Shown: piece after piece, positions 31,844 through 41,156 of the stretch
Layout: each line of letters opens with the position of its first letter
Position numbering within the stretch: the first letter of the stretch is position 1
NCBI RefSeq assembly: GCF_900590885.1
Contig: NZ_UUON01000050.1
Span: forward strand, 434,001 to 498,000
Source of the DNA: Pseudomonas viridiflava
Lineage (GTDB): Bacteria > Pseudomonadota > Gammaproteobacteria > Pseudomonadales > Pseudomonadaceae
DNA length: 64,000 bases
Direction: 5' to 3'
Program-made: the position numbers and the translations under genes
Notes under the pieces: model-generated
What the model was told of the DNA's origin: nothing
Database searches by the model: none
The model's input: the letters and a program-made list of their open reading frames with translations, nothing else

Positions 31844-33220
31844 TTACACAGTATGCAGATACCAGTTGTACTCAAGGTCGGAGATGGAGTGTTCGAACTC
31901 TTCCAGCTCACTTTCCTTACAGGCGACGAAGATATCGATGTACTTAGGATCGATGTACTTGGCCATCACCTCGCTGTCGTCCAACTCGCGCAGGGCATCG
32001 CGCAGGTTGTTCGGCAGGCTCTGTTCGTTCTGCTCGTAGCTGTTGCCTTCCACCGGTGCGCCAGGCTCGATCTTGTTGGTCAGGCCGTGGTGCACGCCTG
32101 CCAGGACCGAAGCCATCAGCAGGTAAGGGTTGGCGTCGGCGCCGGCCACGCGGTGTTCGATACGTACGGCGTCGGACGAGCCGGTCGGTACGCGGATCGC
32201 CACGGTGCGGTTATCCAGGCCCCAGCACGGCGAGTTCGGCACGTAGAACTGTGCGCCGAAACGACGGTAGGAGTTGACGTTAGGGCACAAGAACGCCATT
32301 TGGGCGGGCAGGGTCTCGAGCACACCGCCGATCGCGTGACGCAATGCGGCGTTCTGCTCGGGATCCTCGCTGGCAAAGATGTTCTTGCCGTCTTTGTCCA
32401 GGATCGAAATGTGTACGTGCAACCCGTTGCCTGCCTGGCCTGGGTAAGGCTTGGCCATGAAGGTGGTGTCCATCTCATGGTCGTAGGCGATGTTCTTGAT
32501 CAGGCGCTTGAGCAGTACCGCGTAGTCGCACGCCTTGATCGGGTCGGCGACGTGGTGCAGGTTCACTTCGAACTGCGCCGGGGCACTTTCCTTGACGATG
32601 GCGTCGGCCGGGATGCCTTGCTCTTTGGCACCTTCCAGAATGTCCTGGAGGCAGTCGACGTATTCGTCGAGGTCGTCGATCAGGTAAACCTGTGTCGAGT
32701 GCGGGCGTTTGCCGGAGATCGGCGAGCGGGGCGGTTGTGGGCGGCCGTTCACGTTCTCCTGGTCGATCAGGTAGAACTCAAGCTCGAAGGCGGCGCAGAT
32801 GGTCAGACCGAGGTCGTCAAATTTGCTTACAACTTGGCGGAGCACTTCACGCGGGTCGGCGAAGAAAGGTTCACCTTCAAGTTCATGCATGGTCATCAGC
32901 AACTGCGCGGTAGGGCGCTTTTGCCAGGGCTCATTGCACAGGGTGTCGGGGATCGGATAACAGATTCGGTCAGCATCACCGATGTCCAGACCCAGGCCGG
33001 TGCTTTCCACCGTCGAGCCGTTGATATCCAGGGCAAATAGAGAGGCAGGCAGGTTAATGCCCTTCTCGTAAACCTTGTGGAGGCTGGTGCGTTCGATGCG
33101 CTTGCCGCGCACCACACCATTCATATCCGCAATTAGAAGGTCTACGTACAGAACCTCAGGATGATCCTTAAGGAACGCGTTCGCTTCGTTAAGCTGAACG
33201 GCACGCGGGGGTACCGACAT
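31844..33220 (-). CDS. spuI: gamma-glutamylpolyamine synthetase, SpuI/PuuA type
   Basis: The 458-residue glutamine-synthetase-family enzyme ligates glutamate to putrescine or other polyamines with ATP, starting the gamma-glutamylation route of polyamine catabolism. Motifs are IADMNGVVRGKRI near 30, the metal-site FELEFYLID (about 145), ESAPAQFEVNLHH (about 210), NGLHVHISILDKDG (about 265), and RIEHRVAGADANPYL (about 355). These place it in the PuuA-like group rather than GlnA. It is divergent from spuB with 598 bp between the starts and has its own terminator. Confidence 0.9.
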   Translation of the reverse strand: MSVPPRAVQLNEANAFLKDHPEVLYVDLLIADMNGVVRGKRIERTSLHKVYEKGINLPASLFALDINGSTVESTGLGLDIGDADRICYPIPDTLCNEPWQKRPTAQLLMTMHELEGEPFFADPREVLRQVVSKFDDLGLTICAAFELEFYLIDQENVNGRPQPPRSPISGKRPHSTQVYLIDDLDEYVDCLQDILEGAKEQGIPADAIVKESAPAQFEVNLHHVADPIKACDYAVLLKRLIKNIAYDHEMDTTFMAKPYPGQAGNGLHVHISILDKDGKNIFASEDPEQNAALRHAIGGVLETLPAQMAFLCPNVNSYRRFGAQFYVPNSPCWGLDNRTVAIRVPTGSSDAVRIEHRVAGADANPYLLMASVLAGVHHGLTNKIEPGAPVEGNSYEQNEQSLPNNLRDALRELDDSEVMAKYIDPKYIDIFVACKESELEEFEHSISDLEYNWYLHTV

Positions 33221-33818
33221 GATGCAACACCTTTGTTGTTAAAAATATCAATCATTGATCTTTTCTGGTTTCAGTCAACCCGAACGGCATGCCGAAGTCA
33301 AGCGAGGCCTTTTTTGCCCTAAAAAAGCACCGCGACGGCTTTTTTGGGGCTTTTTGGGGCGGTTTTTTCATTTTGACGAGCTTGGGACTCGCAGGCTTGA
33401 GCGGGCCGTGTTGTATTTTTTACGGGGGTGTTGTGTAAAAAAATGAACAAGGCTAAGCTCGATTCAAACCCATAACAGCAATAATACCGGGGTGCTTCAT
33501 GTTTCACCTGCCGCCATCCGGCGTCTCTGCCTGCCTCAGCCAGGCTTTGTCCGCAGTCGATTCCTACAGCGTGAATGCCCACGCACCGGCCAATATTCTT
33601 GACGGCCCGTCCGATCTCTTCTTTGCCTCCTCACCTGCCACTGACCGGCCGCTTTCTGCGTTGCCGATCAATATTGCGCACGACTTTGGCGTGAGGAATG
33701 CAACGCTGCAGCAAATGGCAGGTAAGCTCCTACCCTGAATGAACAGACGACGCGGATGCTGCGTCAACCAACGCCTGGCCTTTTAATGGACGCCAGGAAA
33801 CCCAGCCCAGAGGCATTT
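33221..33818. promoter_or_regulatory. 598-bp divergent control region spuI-spuB
   Basis: This region lies between divergent spuI and spuB. The spuI-proximal part is AT-rich (TTAAAAATATCAATCATTGATC around 33240-33261), and 33310-33370 holds repeated GGGGCTTTTT-type runs. A 79-codon frame occupies 33499-33738. Near spuB, CCTGGC (33775) and GCCAGG (33792) form an inverted repeat. PAO1 carries spuA next to spuB; no glutamine-amidotransferase sequence is seen here. I see no convincing sigma54 site. Confidence 0.5.
33499..33738 (+). CDS. small hypothetical ORF upstream of spuB
   Basis: A 79-residue frame, MFHLPPSGVSACLSQALSAV..., ends 80 bp before spuB. A GGGGTG stretch lies about 8 bp before the ATG. 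There is no signal peptide, membrane segment or recognisable domain, and the composition is only weakly protein-like (Ala/Ser/Pro rich). It could be a real small protein, a leader for the spu operon, or chance. Conservation across related genomes would decide. I report it with low confidence. Confidence 0.3.
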   Translation: MFHLPPSGVSACLSQALSAVDSYSVNAHAPANILDGPSDLFFASSPATDRPLSALPINIAHDFGVRNATLQQMAGKLLP

Positions 33819-35177
33819 ATGAGTAACAACCTCGACCAGCTCACCGATTGGTTGAAAGACCACAAGATCACAGAAGTCGAATGCATGATTGGCGACCTCA
33901 CCGGCATCACCCGGGGCAAGATCTCGCCGACCAACAAGTTCATCGCCGAAAAAGGCATGCGCCTGCCCGAGAGCGTGCTGTTGCAGACCGTGACCGGCGA
34001 CTACGTCGAAGACGACATCTATTACGAACTGCTCGACCCGGCCGACATCGACATGATCTGCCGCCCCGACCAGAACGCGGTATTCCTGGTGCCTTGGGCC
34101 ATCGAGCCGACCGCCCAGGTAATCCACGACACTTACGACAAGCAAGGCAACCCGATCGAGCTGTCGCCGCGCAACGTGCTCAAGAAAGTCCTCAAGCTCT
34201 ACTCCGACAAAGGCTGGCAGCCCATCGTGGCGCCGGAGATGGAGTTCTACCTGACCAAGCGCTGCGAAGACCCGGACTTCCCGCTGCAACCGCCGATTGG
34301 CCGTTCCGGACGCCCGGAGACTGGTCGCCAATCCTTCTCTATAGAAGCGGCCAACGAATTCGACCCGTTGTTCGAAGACGTCTACGACTGGTGCGAACTG
34401 CAGGAGCTGGACCTCGATACCCTGATCCACGAAGACGGCACGGCGCAGATGGAAATCAACTTCCGTCACGGCGATGCGTTGTCCCTGGCCGACCAGATCC
34501 TGGTGTTCAAGCGCACCATGCGTGAAGCGGCGCTCAAGCACAATGTGGCCGCCACTTTCATGGCCAAGCCGATGACCGGCGAGCCCGGCAGTGCGATGCA
34601 CTTGCACCAAAGCATCATCGACATCGCCACCGGCAAGAACGTCTTCTCCAATGAAGACGGGACCATGAGCCAACTGTTCCTCAACCACATTGGCGGCCTG
34701 CAGAAATTCATCCCTGAATTGCTGCCGCTGTTTGCCCCCAACGTGAACTCGTTCCGCCGCTTCCTGCCGGACACCTCGGCGCCGGTGAACGTGGAGTGGG
34801 GCGAAGAAAACCGCACCGTCGGCCTGCGCGTACCGGATGCCGGCCCGCAGAACCGCCGTGTGGAAAACCGCCTGCCGGGCGCCGACGCCAACCCGTACCT
34901 GGCGATTGCCGCCAGTTTGCTGTGTGGCTATATCGGCATGGTCGAAGGCCACAACCCGAGCGCGCCGGTGGTGGGCCGTGGTTACGAGCGGCGCAACCTG
35001 CGCCTGCCGTTGACCATCGAAGACGCCCTGGAGCGTATGGAAAACAGCAAGACCATCGAGAAATACCTGGGTCAGAAATTCATCACAGGCTACGTCGCGG
35101 TCAAGCGGGCCGAGCATGAAAACTTCAAGCGCGTGATCAGTTCGTGGGAGCGGGAATTCCTGCTCTTCGCCGTCTGA
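33819..35177 (+). CDS. spuB: gamma-glutamylputrescine synthetase SpuB
   Basis: The 452-residue second glutamine-synthetase-family enzyme of the cluster carries VECMIGDLTGITRGKISP near residue 20, the metal ligands in MEFYLTKR (about 143), EDGTAQMEINFRHG (about 205), SAMHLHQSIIDIATG (about 260), and RVENRLPGADANPYLAIAAS (about 350). It matches the SpuB group. The start MSNNLDQL is chosen because CAGAGG lies at proper spacing; the frame opens 21 codons earlier without family similarity. It heads spuBCDEFGH; spuC begins 58 bp later. It differs clearly from SpuI, so the two are diverged paralogues. Confidence 0.93.
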   Translation: MSNNLDQLTDWLKDHKITEVECMIGDLTGITRGKISPTNKFIAEKGMRLPESVLLQTVTGDYVEDDIYYELLDPADIDMICRPDQNAVFLVPWAIEPTAQVIHDTYDKQGNPIELSPRNVLKKVLKLYSDKGWQPIVAPEMEFYLTKRCEDPDFPLQPPIGRSGRPETGRQSFSIEAANEFDPLFEDVYDWCELQELDLDTLIHEDGTAQMEINFRHGDALSLADQILVFKRTMREAALKHNVAATFMAKPMTGEPGSAMHLHQSIIDIATGKNVFSNEDGTMSQLFLNHIGGLQKFIPELLPLFAPNVNSFRRFLPDTSAPVNVEWGEENRTVGLRVPDAGPQNRRVENRLPGADANPYLAIAASLLCGYIGMVEGHNPSAPVVGRGYERRNLRLPLTIEDALERMENSKTIEKYLGQKFITGYVAVKRAEHENFKRVISSWEREFLLFAV

Positions 35178-35235
35178 TGCGCCGGGCGCGCCCTTCAAAC
35201 GGCGCGCCCTTCACTGAAAAGTCTAGGAGATTGGT

Positions 35236-36600
35236 ATGTCCAGCAACAACCCGCAAACCCGTGAATGGCAAGCCTTGAGCAGTGATCACCACCTGGCGCC
35301 GTTCAGCGACTTCAAGCAATTGAAAGAGAAAGGCCCACGGATCATCACCAAAGCCCACGGTGTTTACCTGTGGGACAGCGAAGGCAACAAGATCCTCGAC
35401 GGCATGGCCGGCCTGTGGTGCGTGGCGATCGGTTACGGTCGCGATGAACTGGCTGACGCCGCCGCCAAGCAGATGAAAGAACTGCCGTACTACAACCTGT
35501 TCTTCCAGACCGCACACCCGCCGGTGCTGGAGCTGGCCAAGGCCATTTCCGACATCGCACCTGCCGGCATGAACCATGTGTTCTTCACCGGTTCCGGCTC
35601 CGAAGGCAACGACACCATGTTGCGTATGGTCCGCCACTATTGGGCGATCAAGGGCCAGCCAGACAAGAAAACCATCATCAGCCGCAAGAATGGCTACCAC
35701 GGCTCCACCGTGGCTGGCGCCAGCCTGGGCGGCATGACCTATATGCACGAACAGGGCGACTTGCCGATCCCGGGCATCACCCACATCGCCCAGCCGTACT
35801 GGTTTGGCGAAGGCGGCGACATGAGCCCCGAAGAGTTCGGGATCTGGGCCGCCAACCAGCTGGAAGAAAAGATTCTGGAACTGGGCGTGGACACCGTCGG
35901 TGCCTTTATTGCCGAGCCGATCCAGGGCGCCGGCGGCGTGATCGTGCCGCCCGCCACTTACTGGCCGCGCATCAAGGAAATCCTCGCCAAGTACGACATC
36001 CTGTTTGTCGCCGACGAAGTGATCTGCGGTTTCGGCCGTACCGGCGAGTGGTTCGGCAGCGATTTCTACGACCTCAAGCCGCACATGATGACCATCGCCA
36101 AGGGCCTGACCTCGGGCTACATCCCCATGGGCGGTTTGATCGTGCGCGACGAAGTGGTCGAGGTGCTCAACGAAGGCGGCGATTTCAACCACGGCTTCAC
36201 CTACTCCGGCCACCCGGTGGCGGCTGCGGTGGCCCTGGAAAACATCCGCATCATGCGCGATGAAAAAATCGTTAACCGTGTGCACGACGAAACGGCACCG
36301 TATTTGCAGAAACGTCTGAGGGAACTGGCGGATCACCCGCTGGTGGGCGAAGTGCGCGGTGTGGGCATGCTCGGTGCCATTGAACTGGTGCAGGACAAGG
36401 CCACCCGCAAACGTTATGAAGGCAAGGGCGTAGGCATGATCTGCCGCAACTTCTGCTTCAATAACGGGCTGATCATGCGCGCCGTGGGCGACACCATGAT
36501 CATTTCGCCGCCGCTGGTGATTACCCTGGCTGAAATCGATGAGTTGGTGACCAAGGCTCGCCACTGCCTGGACCTGACCTTGGCGGCATTGCAGGGCTAA
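35236..36600 (+). CDS. spuC: polyamine:pyruvate aminotransferase SpuC
   Basis: The 454-residue class III PLP aminotransferase transfers amino groups from putrescine and related diamines to pyruvate. The PLP lysine is in MTIAKGLTSGYIPMGG (about residue 288), the cofactor aspartate in ILFVADEVICGFGRTG (about 259), and the phosphate site in FFTGSGSEGNDTMLRM (about 115). The N-terminal GVYLWDSEGNKILDGMAGLWCV is typical of the omega-transaminase group. CTAGGAG precedes the ATG. It is in the operon between spuB and spuD. Confidence 0.95.
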   Translation: MSSNNPQTREWQALSSDHHLAPFSDFKQLKEKGPRIITKAHGVYLWDSEGNKILDGMAGLWCVAIGYGRDELADAAAKQMKELPYYNLFFQTAHPPVLELAKAISDIAPAGMNHVFFTGSGSEGNDTMLRMVRHYWAIKGQPDKKTIISRKNGYHGSTVAGASLGGMTYMHEQGDLPIPGITHIAQPYWFGEGGDMSPEEFGIWAANQLEEKILELGVDTVGAFIAEPIQGAGGVIVPPATYWPRIKEILAKYDILFVADEVICGFGRTGEWFGSDFYDLKPHMMTIAKGLTSGYIPMGGLIVRDEVVEVLNEGGDFNHGFTYSGHPVAAAVALENIRIMRDEKIVNRVHDETAPYLQKRLRELADHPLVGEVRGVGMLGAIELVQDKATRKRYEGKGVGMICRNFCFNNGLIMRAVGDTMIISPPLVITLAEIDELVTKARHCLDLTLAALQG

Positions 36601-36610
36601 GTGCTAGTCT

Positions 36611-36636
36611 CAGCCTGCGGCAGACAACGCAGGCTG
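36611..36636 (+). promoter_or_regulatory. spuC-spuD intergenic hairpin
   Basis: CAGCCTGCG and CGCAGGCTG form a perfect 9-bp stem with an 8-nt loop between spuC and spuD. No T-run follows (CGGCTTAAAAAG), so it is more likely an mRNA-processing or stability element than a terminator. Such elements often raise binding-protein expression relative to flanking genes. Confidence 0.5.
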
Positions 36637-36669
36637 CGGCTTAAAAAGAAAAATTCGGAGCATCACCAA

Positions 36670-37779
36670 ATGAAGGCATTAGGTTTGAAGAACGCTGGCA
36701 AGACCCTCCTCGCCTTGTCCCTGATGGGTGCAATGGCGGGCGCGGCCCAGGCAGACGATAAAGTGCTGCACGTGTACAACTGGTCCGACTACATTGCACC
36801 GGACACCATCGCCAACTTTGAAAAAGAGTCGGGCATCAAAGTGGTGTACGACGTTTTCGACAGCAACGAAACCCTGGAAGCCAAGTTGCTGGCAGGCAAG
36901 TCCGGTTATGACATCGTCGTACCGTCGAACAACTTCCTCGCCAAGCAGATCAAGGCCGGTGTCTACCAGGAGCTGGACAAGTCCAAGCTGTCCAACTACG
37001 ACAACCTGAACAAATCCCTGCTTAAAGCCGTGTCGGTCAGCGACCCGGACAACAAGCACGCCTTCCCGTACATGTGGGGTTCGATCGGCATCGGCTACAA
37101 CCCGGAGAAGGTCAAGGCTGCGCTGGGCGTGGACAAGATCGATTCGTGGGACGTGCTGCTCAAGCCGGAAAACATCGCCAAGCTGAAAAGCTGCGGCGTG
37201 AGCTTCCTCGATTCGCCAACCGAAATGCTGCCGGTCGCCCTGCATTACCTGGGCCTGCCGACCGACACCCAGAAGAAAGAAGACCTCAAGCAAGCCGAGG
37301 CCCTGTTCCTCAAGCTGCGTCCTTCGATCGGCTACTTCCACTCGTCCAAGTACATCTCCGACCTGGCCAACGGCAACATCTGCGTGGCCGTGGGTTACTC
37401 GGGTGACATCGAACAGGCCAAGTCCCGCGCGGCTGAAGCCGGTGGCAAGGTCAAGGTTGCCTACGACATTCCGAAAGAAGGCGCTGGCAGCTTCTTCGAC
37501 ATGGTCGCCATCCCTAAAGATGCCGAAAACGTCGACGCCGCCTACAAGTTCATGAACTACCTGCTCAAGCCGCAAGTGATGGCCGAGATCACCAACAGCG
37601 TGCACTTCCCGAACGGTAACGAGAAAGCCACCGCTCTGGTCGACAAAGACATCACCAGCGACCCAGGCATCTACCCGCCAGCGGACGTGCAAGCCAAGCT
37701 CTACGCAATTGCGGACTTGCCGGCTGCAACCCAGCGTGAAATGACCCGCAGCTGGACCAAAATCAAATCGGGCAAATAA
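36670..37779 (+). CDS. spuD: putrescine-preferring ABC binding protein SpuD
   Basis: The 369-residue PotF/PotD-family periplasmic protein has a signal peptide (MKALGLKNAGKTLLALSL..., ending AAQA at about residue 27) and continues DDKVLHVYNWSDYIAPDTIANFEKESGI. The polyamine-binding aromatic and acidic residues are in NWSDYI and GYFHSSKYISDLANG (about 220). In PAO1 SpuD prefers putrescine and SpuE spermidine. The start is chosen at MKAL to give a standard signal peptide; GGAGC lies upstream. It is paralogous to spuE downstream. Confidence 0.93.
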   Translation: MKALGLKNAGKTLLALSLMGAMAGAAQADDKVLHVYNWSDYIAPDTIANFEKESGIKVVYDVFDSNETLEAKLLAGKSGYDIVVPSNNFLAKQIKAGVYQELDKSKLSNYDNLNKSLLKAVSVSDPDNKHAFPYMWGSIGIGYNPEKVKAALGVDKIDSWDVLLKPENIAKLKSCGVSFLDSPTEMLPVALHYLGLPTDTQKKEDLKQAEALFLKLRPSIGYFHSSKYISDLANGNICVAVGYSGDIEQAKSRAAEAGGKVKVAYDIPKEGAGSFFDMVAIPKDAENVDAAYKFMNYLLKPQVMAEITNSVHFPNGNEKATALVDKDITSDPGIYPPADVQAKLYAIADLPAATQREMTRSWTKIKSGK

Positions 37780-37792
37780 AGCCTTGAAACCT

Positions 37793-37824
37793 TTTGTGTG
37801 GGAGCAAGCCTGCTCCCACACAAA
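37793..37824. terminator. hairpin between spuD and spuE (TGTGGGAGCA repeat type)
   Basis: TTTGTGTGGGAGCA pairs perfectly with TGCTCCCACACAAA (14 bp) around AGCC, 13 bp after spuD. It resembles but differs from the main REP family (GGGAGCAAGC rather than GGGAGGGGGC). It could partially end spuD transcripts or protect their 3' end. Confidence 0.75.
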
Positions 37825-37930
37825 TTAAATGACAGAAAGTTTTGCCGGATCGGTTTATCGAGGGTAAGTTGCGCGCCGGTTTTGTTGCCGGGCAACAACT
37901 TCGGGCCCAACTATTTAAGAGGACCTCCAC

Positions 37931-39025
37931 TTGCCAATTTCTTTATTTCGCCAAGCCATGCTGGTGGGTGCAGGTATCACGCTGACGTTGAGCGTGCAGG
38001 CCGCACCGACTGTGCATATTTATAACTGGTCGGATTACATCGGCACCGACACCCTGGCCAACTTCGAAAAGGCCAGTGGCATCAAGCCCGTGTATGACGT
38101 GTTTGACTCCAACGAAACCCTGGAAGGCAAGCTGCTGGCCGGGCGTACCGGCTACGACGTGGTGGTGCCGTCCAACCACTTCCTCGGCAAGCAGATCAAG
38201 GCCGGGGCGTTCCAGAAGCTCGACAAGTCGCAGCTGACTAACTACGCCAACCTCGACCCGGCGCTGCTCAAGCGCCTGGAAAAGAATGACCCGGGCAACA
38301 GGTACGCCGTGCCGTACCTGTGGGGCACCAATGGCATCGGTTACAACGTCGACAAAGTGAAGGAAGTGCTGGGCGTCGACCATATCGACTCCTGGGCCGT
38401 GCTGTTCGAGCCGGAAAACATGAAGAAGCTCGCGAGCTGCGGCGTGTCGTTCATGGATTCGGCGGATGAAATGCTGCCGGCGGTCCTCAACTACATGGGC
38501 CTGAACCCCAACAGCACCAACCCGGACGACTACAAGAAGGCCGAAGAAAAGCTGCTGAAAGTGCGGCCCTACGTGACCTATTTCCATTCCTCCAAATACA
38601 TCTCCGACCTGGCCAACGGCAACATTTGCGTGGCCGCCGGGTTCTCCGGTGATGTGTTCCAGGCCAAGGCCCGCGCGGCCGAGGCGGGCAAGGGCGTGAA
38701 CATCGCCTACGTGATTCCCAAGGAAGGCGGCAACCTGTGGTTTGACGTGCTGGCGATCCCCAAGGATGCCAGCAACGTCAAAGAGGCCCACGCCTTTATC
38801 AACTATTTGCTGCAACCTGAGGTGATCGCCCAGGTCAGTGATTACGTCGGTTACGCCAACCCTAACCCCGGGGCGGACAAACTGATGGAGCAATCGATAC
38901 GCACCGACGAAGCGGTTTACCCACCGCAGGCGGTTCTCGACCGGACATTCGTCAATTTCGAGCTACCCCCGAAAGTGCAACGTTTGATGACCCGTAGCTG
39001 GACCAAGGTCAAGACGGGCAAATAA
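37931..39025 (+). CDS. spuE: spermidine-preferring ABC binding protein SpuE
   Basis: The 364-residue paralogue of SpuD opens with a signal peptide (MPISLFRQAMLVGAGITLTLSVQA, 1-24) and then APTVHIYNWSDYIGTDTLANFEKASGI. The polyamine-binding NWSDYI and TYFHSSKYISDLANG segments are conserved. The start is TTG, supported by AAGAGGACC upstream and by the Arg-containing n-region; an ATG nine codons later would leave an n-region without a positive charge. In P. aeruginosa SpuE binds spermidine and influences type III secretion. It is separated from spuD by a 151-bp spacer with a hairpin. Confidence 0.9.
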   Translation: MPISLFRQAMLVGAGITLTLSVQAAPTVHIYNWSDYIGTDTLANFEKASGIKPVYDVFDSNETLEGKLLAGRTGYDVVVPSNHFLGKQIKAGAFQKLDKSQLTNYANLDPALLKRLEKNDPGNRYAVPYLWGTNGIGYNVDKVKEVLGVDHIDSWAVLFEPENMKKLASCGVSFMDSADEMLPAVLNYMGLNPNSTNPDDYKKAEEKLLKVRPYVTYFHSSKYISDLANGNICVAAGFSGDVFQAKARAAEAGKGVNIAYVIPKEGGNLWFDVLAIPKDASNVKEAHAFINYLLQPEVIAQVSDYVGYANPNPGADKLMEQSIRTDEAVYPPQAVLDRTFVNFELPPKVQRLMTRSWTKVKTGK

Positions 39026-39096
39026 GGCTTAAAGCTCAGACTATCCCGGGTTCGCCTGTATCGGGTGAACTCCACATTTTGTTGGGAGTTTCGTAA

Positions 39097-40239
39097 ATGG
39101 CAGTTGCCTCCGGCGCCTATAAGAAAGCCCTCGAGGGCGACCAGACACCGAAAAAGGTGCTGGTCAAAATCGACCGGGTCACGAAGAAGTTCGACGAGAC
39201 GATTGCCGTGGACGACGTGTCCCTGGAAATCAAGAAAGGCGAAATCTTCGCCTTGCTCGGCGGTTCGGGTTCGGGCAAATCCACCTTGCTGCGCATGCTC
39301 GCAGGCTTCGAGCGCCCGACCGAGGGCCGCATCTACCTCGACGGTGTGGACATCACCGACATGCCGCCCTACGAGCGGCCGATCAACATGATGTTCCAGT
39401 CCTACGCCTTGTTCCCGCACATGACCGTGGCGCAGAACATCGCCTTCGGCCTGCAACAGGACAAGATCCCCAAGGCCGAGGTCGACGCCCGCGTGGCCGA
39501 GATGCTCAAGCTGGTACAGATGAGCCAGTACGCCAAGCGCAAGCCGCATCAGCTCTCCGGTGGCCAGCGCCAGCGTGTGGCCCTGGCGCGTTCCCTGGCC
39601 AAGCGCCCGAAACTGCTGCTGCTCGATGAGCCGATGGGCGCGCTGGACAAGAAACTGCGCTCGCAGATGCAGCTGGAACTGGTGGAGATCATCGAGCGCG
39701 TGGGTGTGACCTGCGTGATGGTGACCCACGACCAGGAAGAGGCCATGACCATGGCCGAGCGCATCGCGATCATGCACCTGGGCTGGATCGCGCAGATCGG
39801 CAGCCCGATCGACATCTACGAAACGCCTACCAGCCGCCTGGTGTGCGAGTTCATCGGCAACGTCAACATCTTCGACACCCAGGTGGTGGACGACGCCGAA
39901 GGCCACGCGGTACTCAAGTGCGCCGACCTGGACCGCGATATCTACGTGGGTTACGGCATCGCGACGTCGGTGGAAGACAAATCGGTGACCTACGCGATCC
40001 GTCCGGAAAAACTGCTGGTGACCACCGAAATGCCGACCTGCGAGCACAACTGGTCCAGCGGCAAGGTGCATGACATCGCCTACCTGGGCGGCCACTCGGT
40101 GTTCTACGTGGAGCTGCCGAGCGGCAAGCTGGTGCAGTCCTTCGTGGCCAACGCCGAGCGCCGTGGCCAGCGGCCGACCTGGGGGGACCAGGTTTACGTG
40201 TGGTGGGAAGACGACAGCGGCGTGGTACTTCGCTCATGA
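39097..40239 (+). CDS. spuF: polyamine ABC transporter ATP-binding protein SpuF (PotA/PotG family)
   Basis: The 380-residue ATPase powers polyamine import. Walker A is LLGGSGSGKSTLLRML (about 52-67), the signature LSGGQRQRVALARSLA (about 153), Walker B LLLLDEPMGALDKKL (about 173), and the H-loop MVTHDQEEAMTMAER. A C-terminal TOBE/OB regulatory domain (about 290-380) is typical of PotA/PotG. It overlaps the spuG start by four bases. Confidence 0.95.
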   Translation: MAVASGAYKKALEGDQTPKKVLVKIDRVTKKFDETIAVDDVSLEIKKGEIFALLGGSGSGKSTLLRMLAGFERPTEGRIYLDGVDITDMPPYERPINMMFQSYALFPHMTVAQNIAFGLQQDKIPKAEVDARVAEMLKLVQMSQYAKRKPHQLSGGQRQRVALARSLAKRPKLLLLDEPMGALDKKLRSQMQLELVEIIERVGVTCVMVTHDQEEAMTMAERIAIMHLGWIAQIGSPIDIYETPTSRLVCEFIGNVNIFDTQVVDDAEGHAVLKCADLDRDIYVGYGIATSVEDKSVTYAIRPEKLLVTTEMPTCEHNWSSGKVHDIAYLGGHSVFYVELPSGKLVQSFVANAERRGQRPTWGDQVYVWWEDDSGVVLRS

Positions 40240-41156
40240 ACATGAAGAAGTTCAAGCGCCGCTTGCACCGCATTATCCCCAATGGCAAGCAGGTGGTTAT
40301 CGGGATTCCCTTCCTGTGGCTGTTCCTGTTCTTCGCGCTGCCGTTCTTCATCGTTTTGAAGATCAGCTTTGCCGAAGCCGACGTGGCGATCCCGCCGTAC
40401 ACCGAGATCTACACCTTCGTTGAGCAGAAGCTGCAGCTGGTGCTGAACCTGGGCAACTACGCGATGCTCGGCGACGACGAGCTCTACATCGCCGCGTACC
40501 TGGGCTCGCTGAAGATGGCGTTTTTCAGCACGCTGCTGTGCTTGCTGATCGGCTACCCGATGGCCTACGCCATCGCCAGCGCGCGCAAAGAGATGCAGAC
40601 CGTGCTGGTGCTGCTGATCATGATGCCGACCTGGACCGCGATCCTGATCCGCGTGTATGCGTGGATGGGCATCCTCAGCAACAACGGGTTGCTCAATGGT
40701 TTCCTGATGTCCATCGGGTTGATCAACGAACCGCTGCAGATCCTCAACACCAACATTGCGGTGTATATCGGCGTGGTCTATTCGTACCTGCCGTTCATGA
40801 TCCTGCCGCTGTACGCCAACCTGGTGAAGCACGATCAGAGCCTGCTGGAAGCCGCGTCCGACCTGGGCTCGAGCACCTTCAACAGCTTCTGGAAAATCAC
40901 TGTGCCGCTGTCCAAGAACGGCATCATCGCCGGTTGCATGCTGGTGTTTATCCCGGTGGTGGGCGAGTTCGTGATTCCGGAACTGCTCGGCGGCCCGGAA
41001 ACCCTGATGATCGGTAAAGTGTTGTGGCAAGAATTCTTCAACAACCGTGACTGGCCGGTGGCCTCTGCCCTGGCGGTGGTGATGCTGGCGATCCTGATCG
41101 TGCCGATTATCCTGTTCAACCGCAGCCAAGCCAAAGAGATGGAGGGCAAGATATGA
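40236..41156 (+). CDS. spuG: polyamine ABC transporter permease SpuG (PotH type)
   Basis: The 306-residue inner-membrane permease has about six helices and the MetI-like domain. The EAA loop is SLLEAASDLGSSTFNSFWKITVPLSKNGII (about 200-230). The N-terminal PNGKQVVIGIPFLWLFLFFALPFFIVLKISF and the long first periplasmic loop (AEADVAIPPYTEIYTF...) are typical of PotH. The start MNMKKFKRR overlaps the spuF TGA (ATGA). It overlaps spuH by four bases. Confidence 0.95.
   Translation: MNMKKFKRRLHRIIPNGKQVVIGIPFLWLFLFFALPFFIVLKISFAEADVAIPPYTEIYTFVEQKLQLVLNLGNYAMLGDDELYIAAYLGSLKMAFFSTLLCLLIGYPMAYAIASARKEMQTVLVLLIMMPTWTAILIRVYAWMGILSNNGLLNGFLMSIGLINEPLQILNTNIAVYIGVVYSYLPFMILPLYANLVKHDQSLLEAASDLGSSTFNSFWKITVPLSKNGIIAGCMLVFIPVVGEFVIPELLGGPETLMIGKVLWQEFFNNRDWPVASALAVVMLAILIVPIILFNRSQAKEMEGKI

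Noticed and set aside
33221..33498. Sigma54 promoter in the spuI-spuB gap
   Set aside because: No TGGCAC-N5-TTGC element could be found; the GGGGCTTTTT runs only superficially resemble it.
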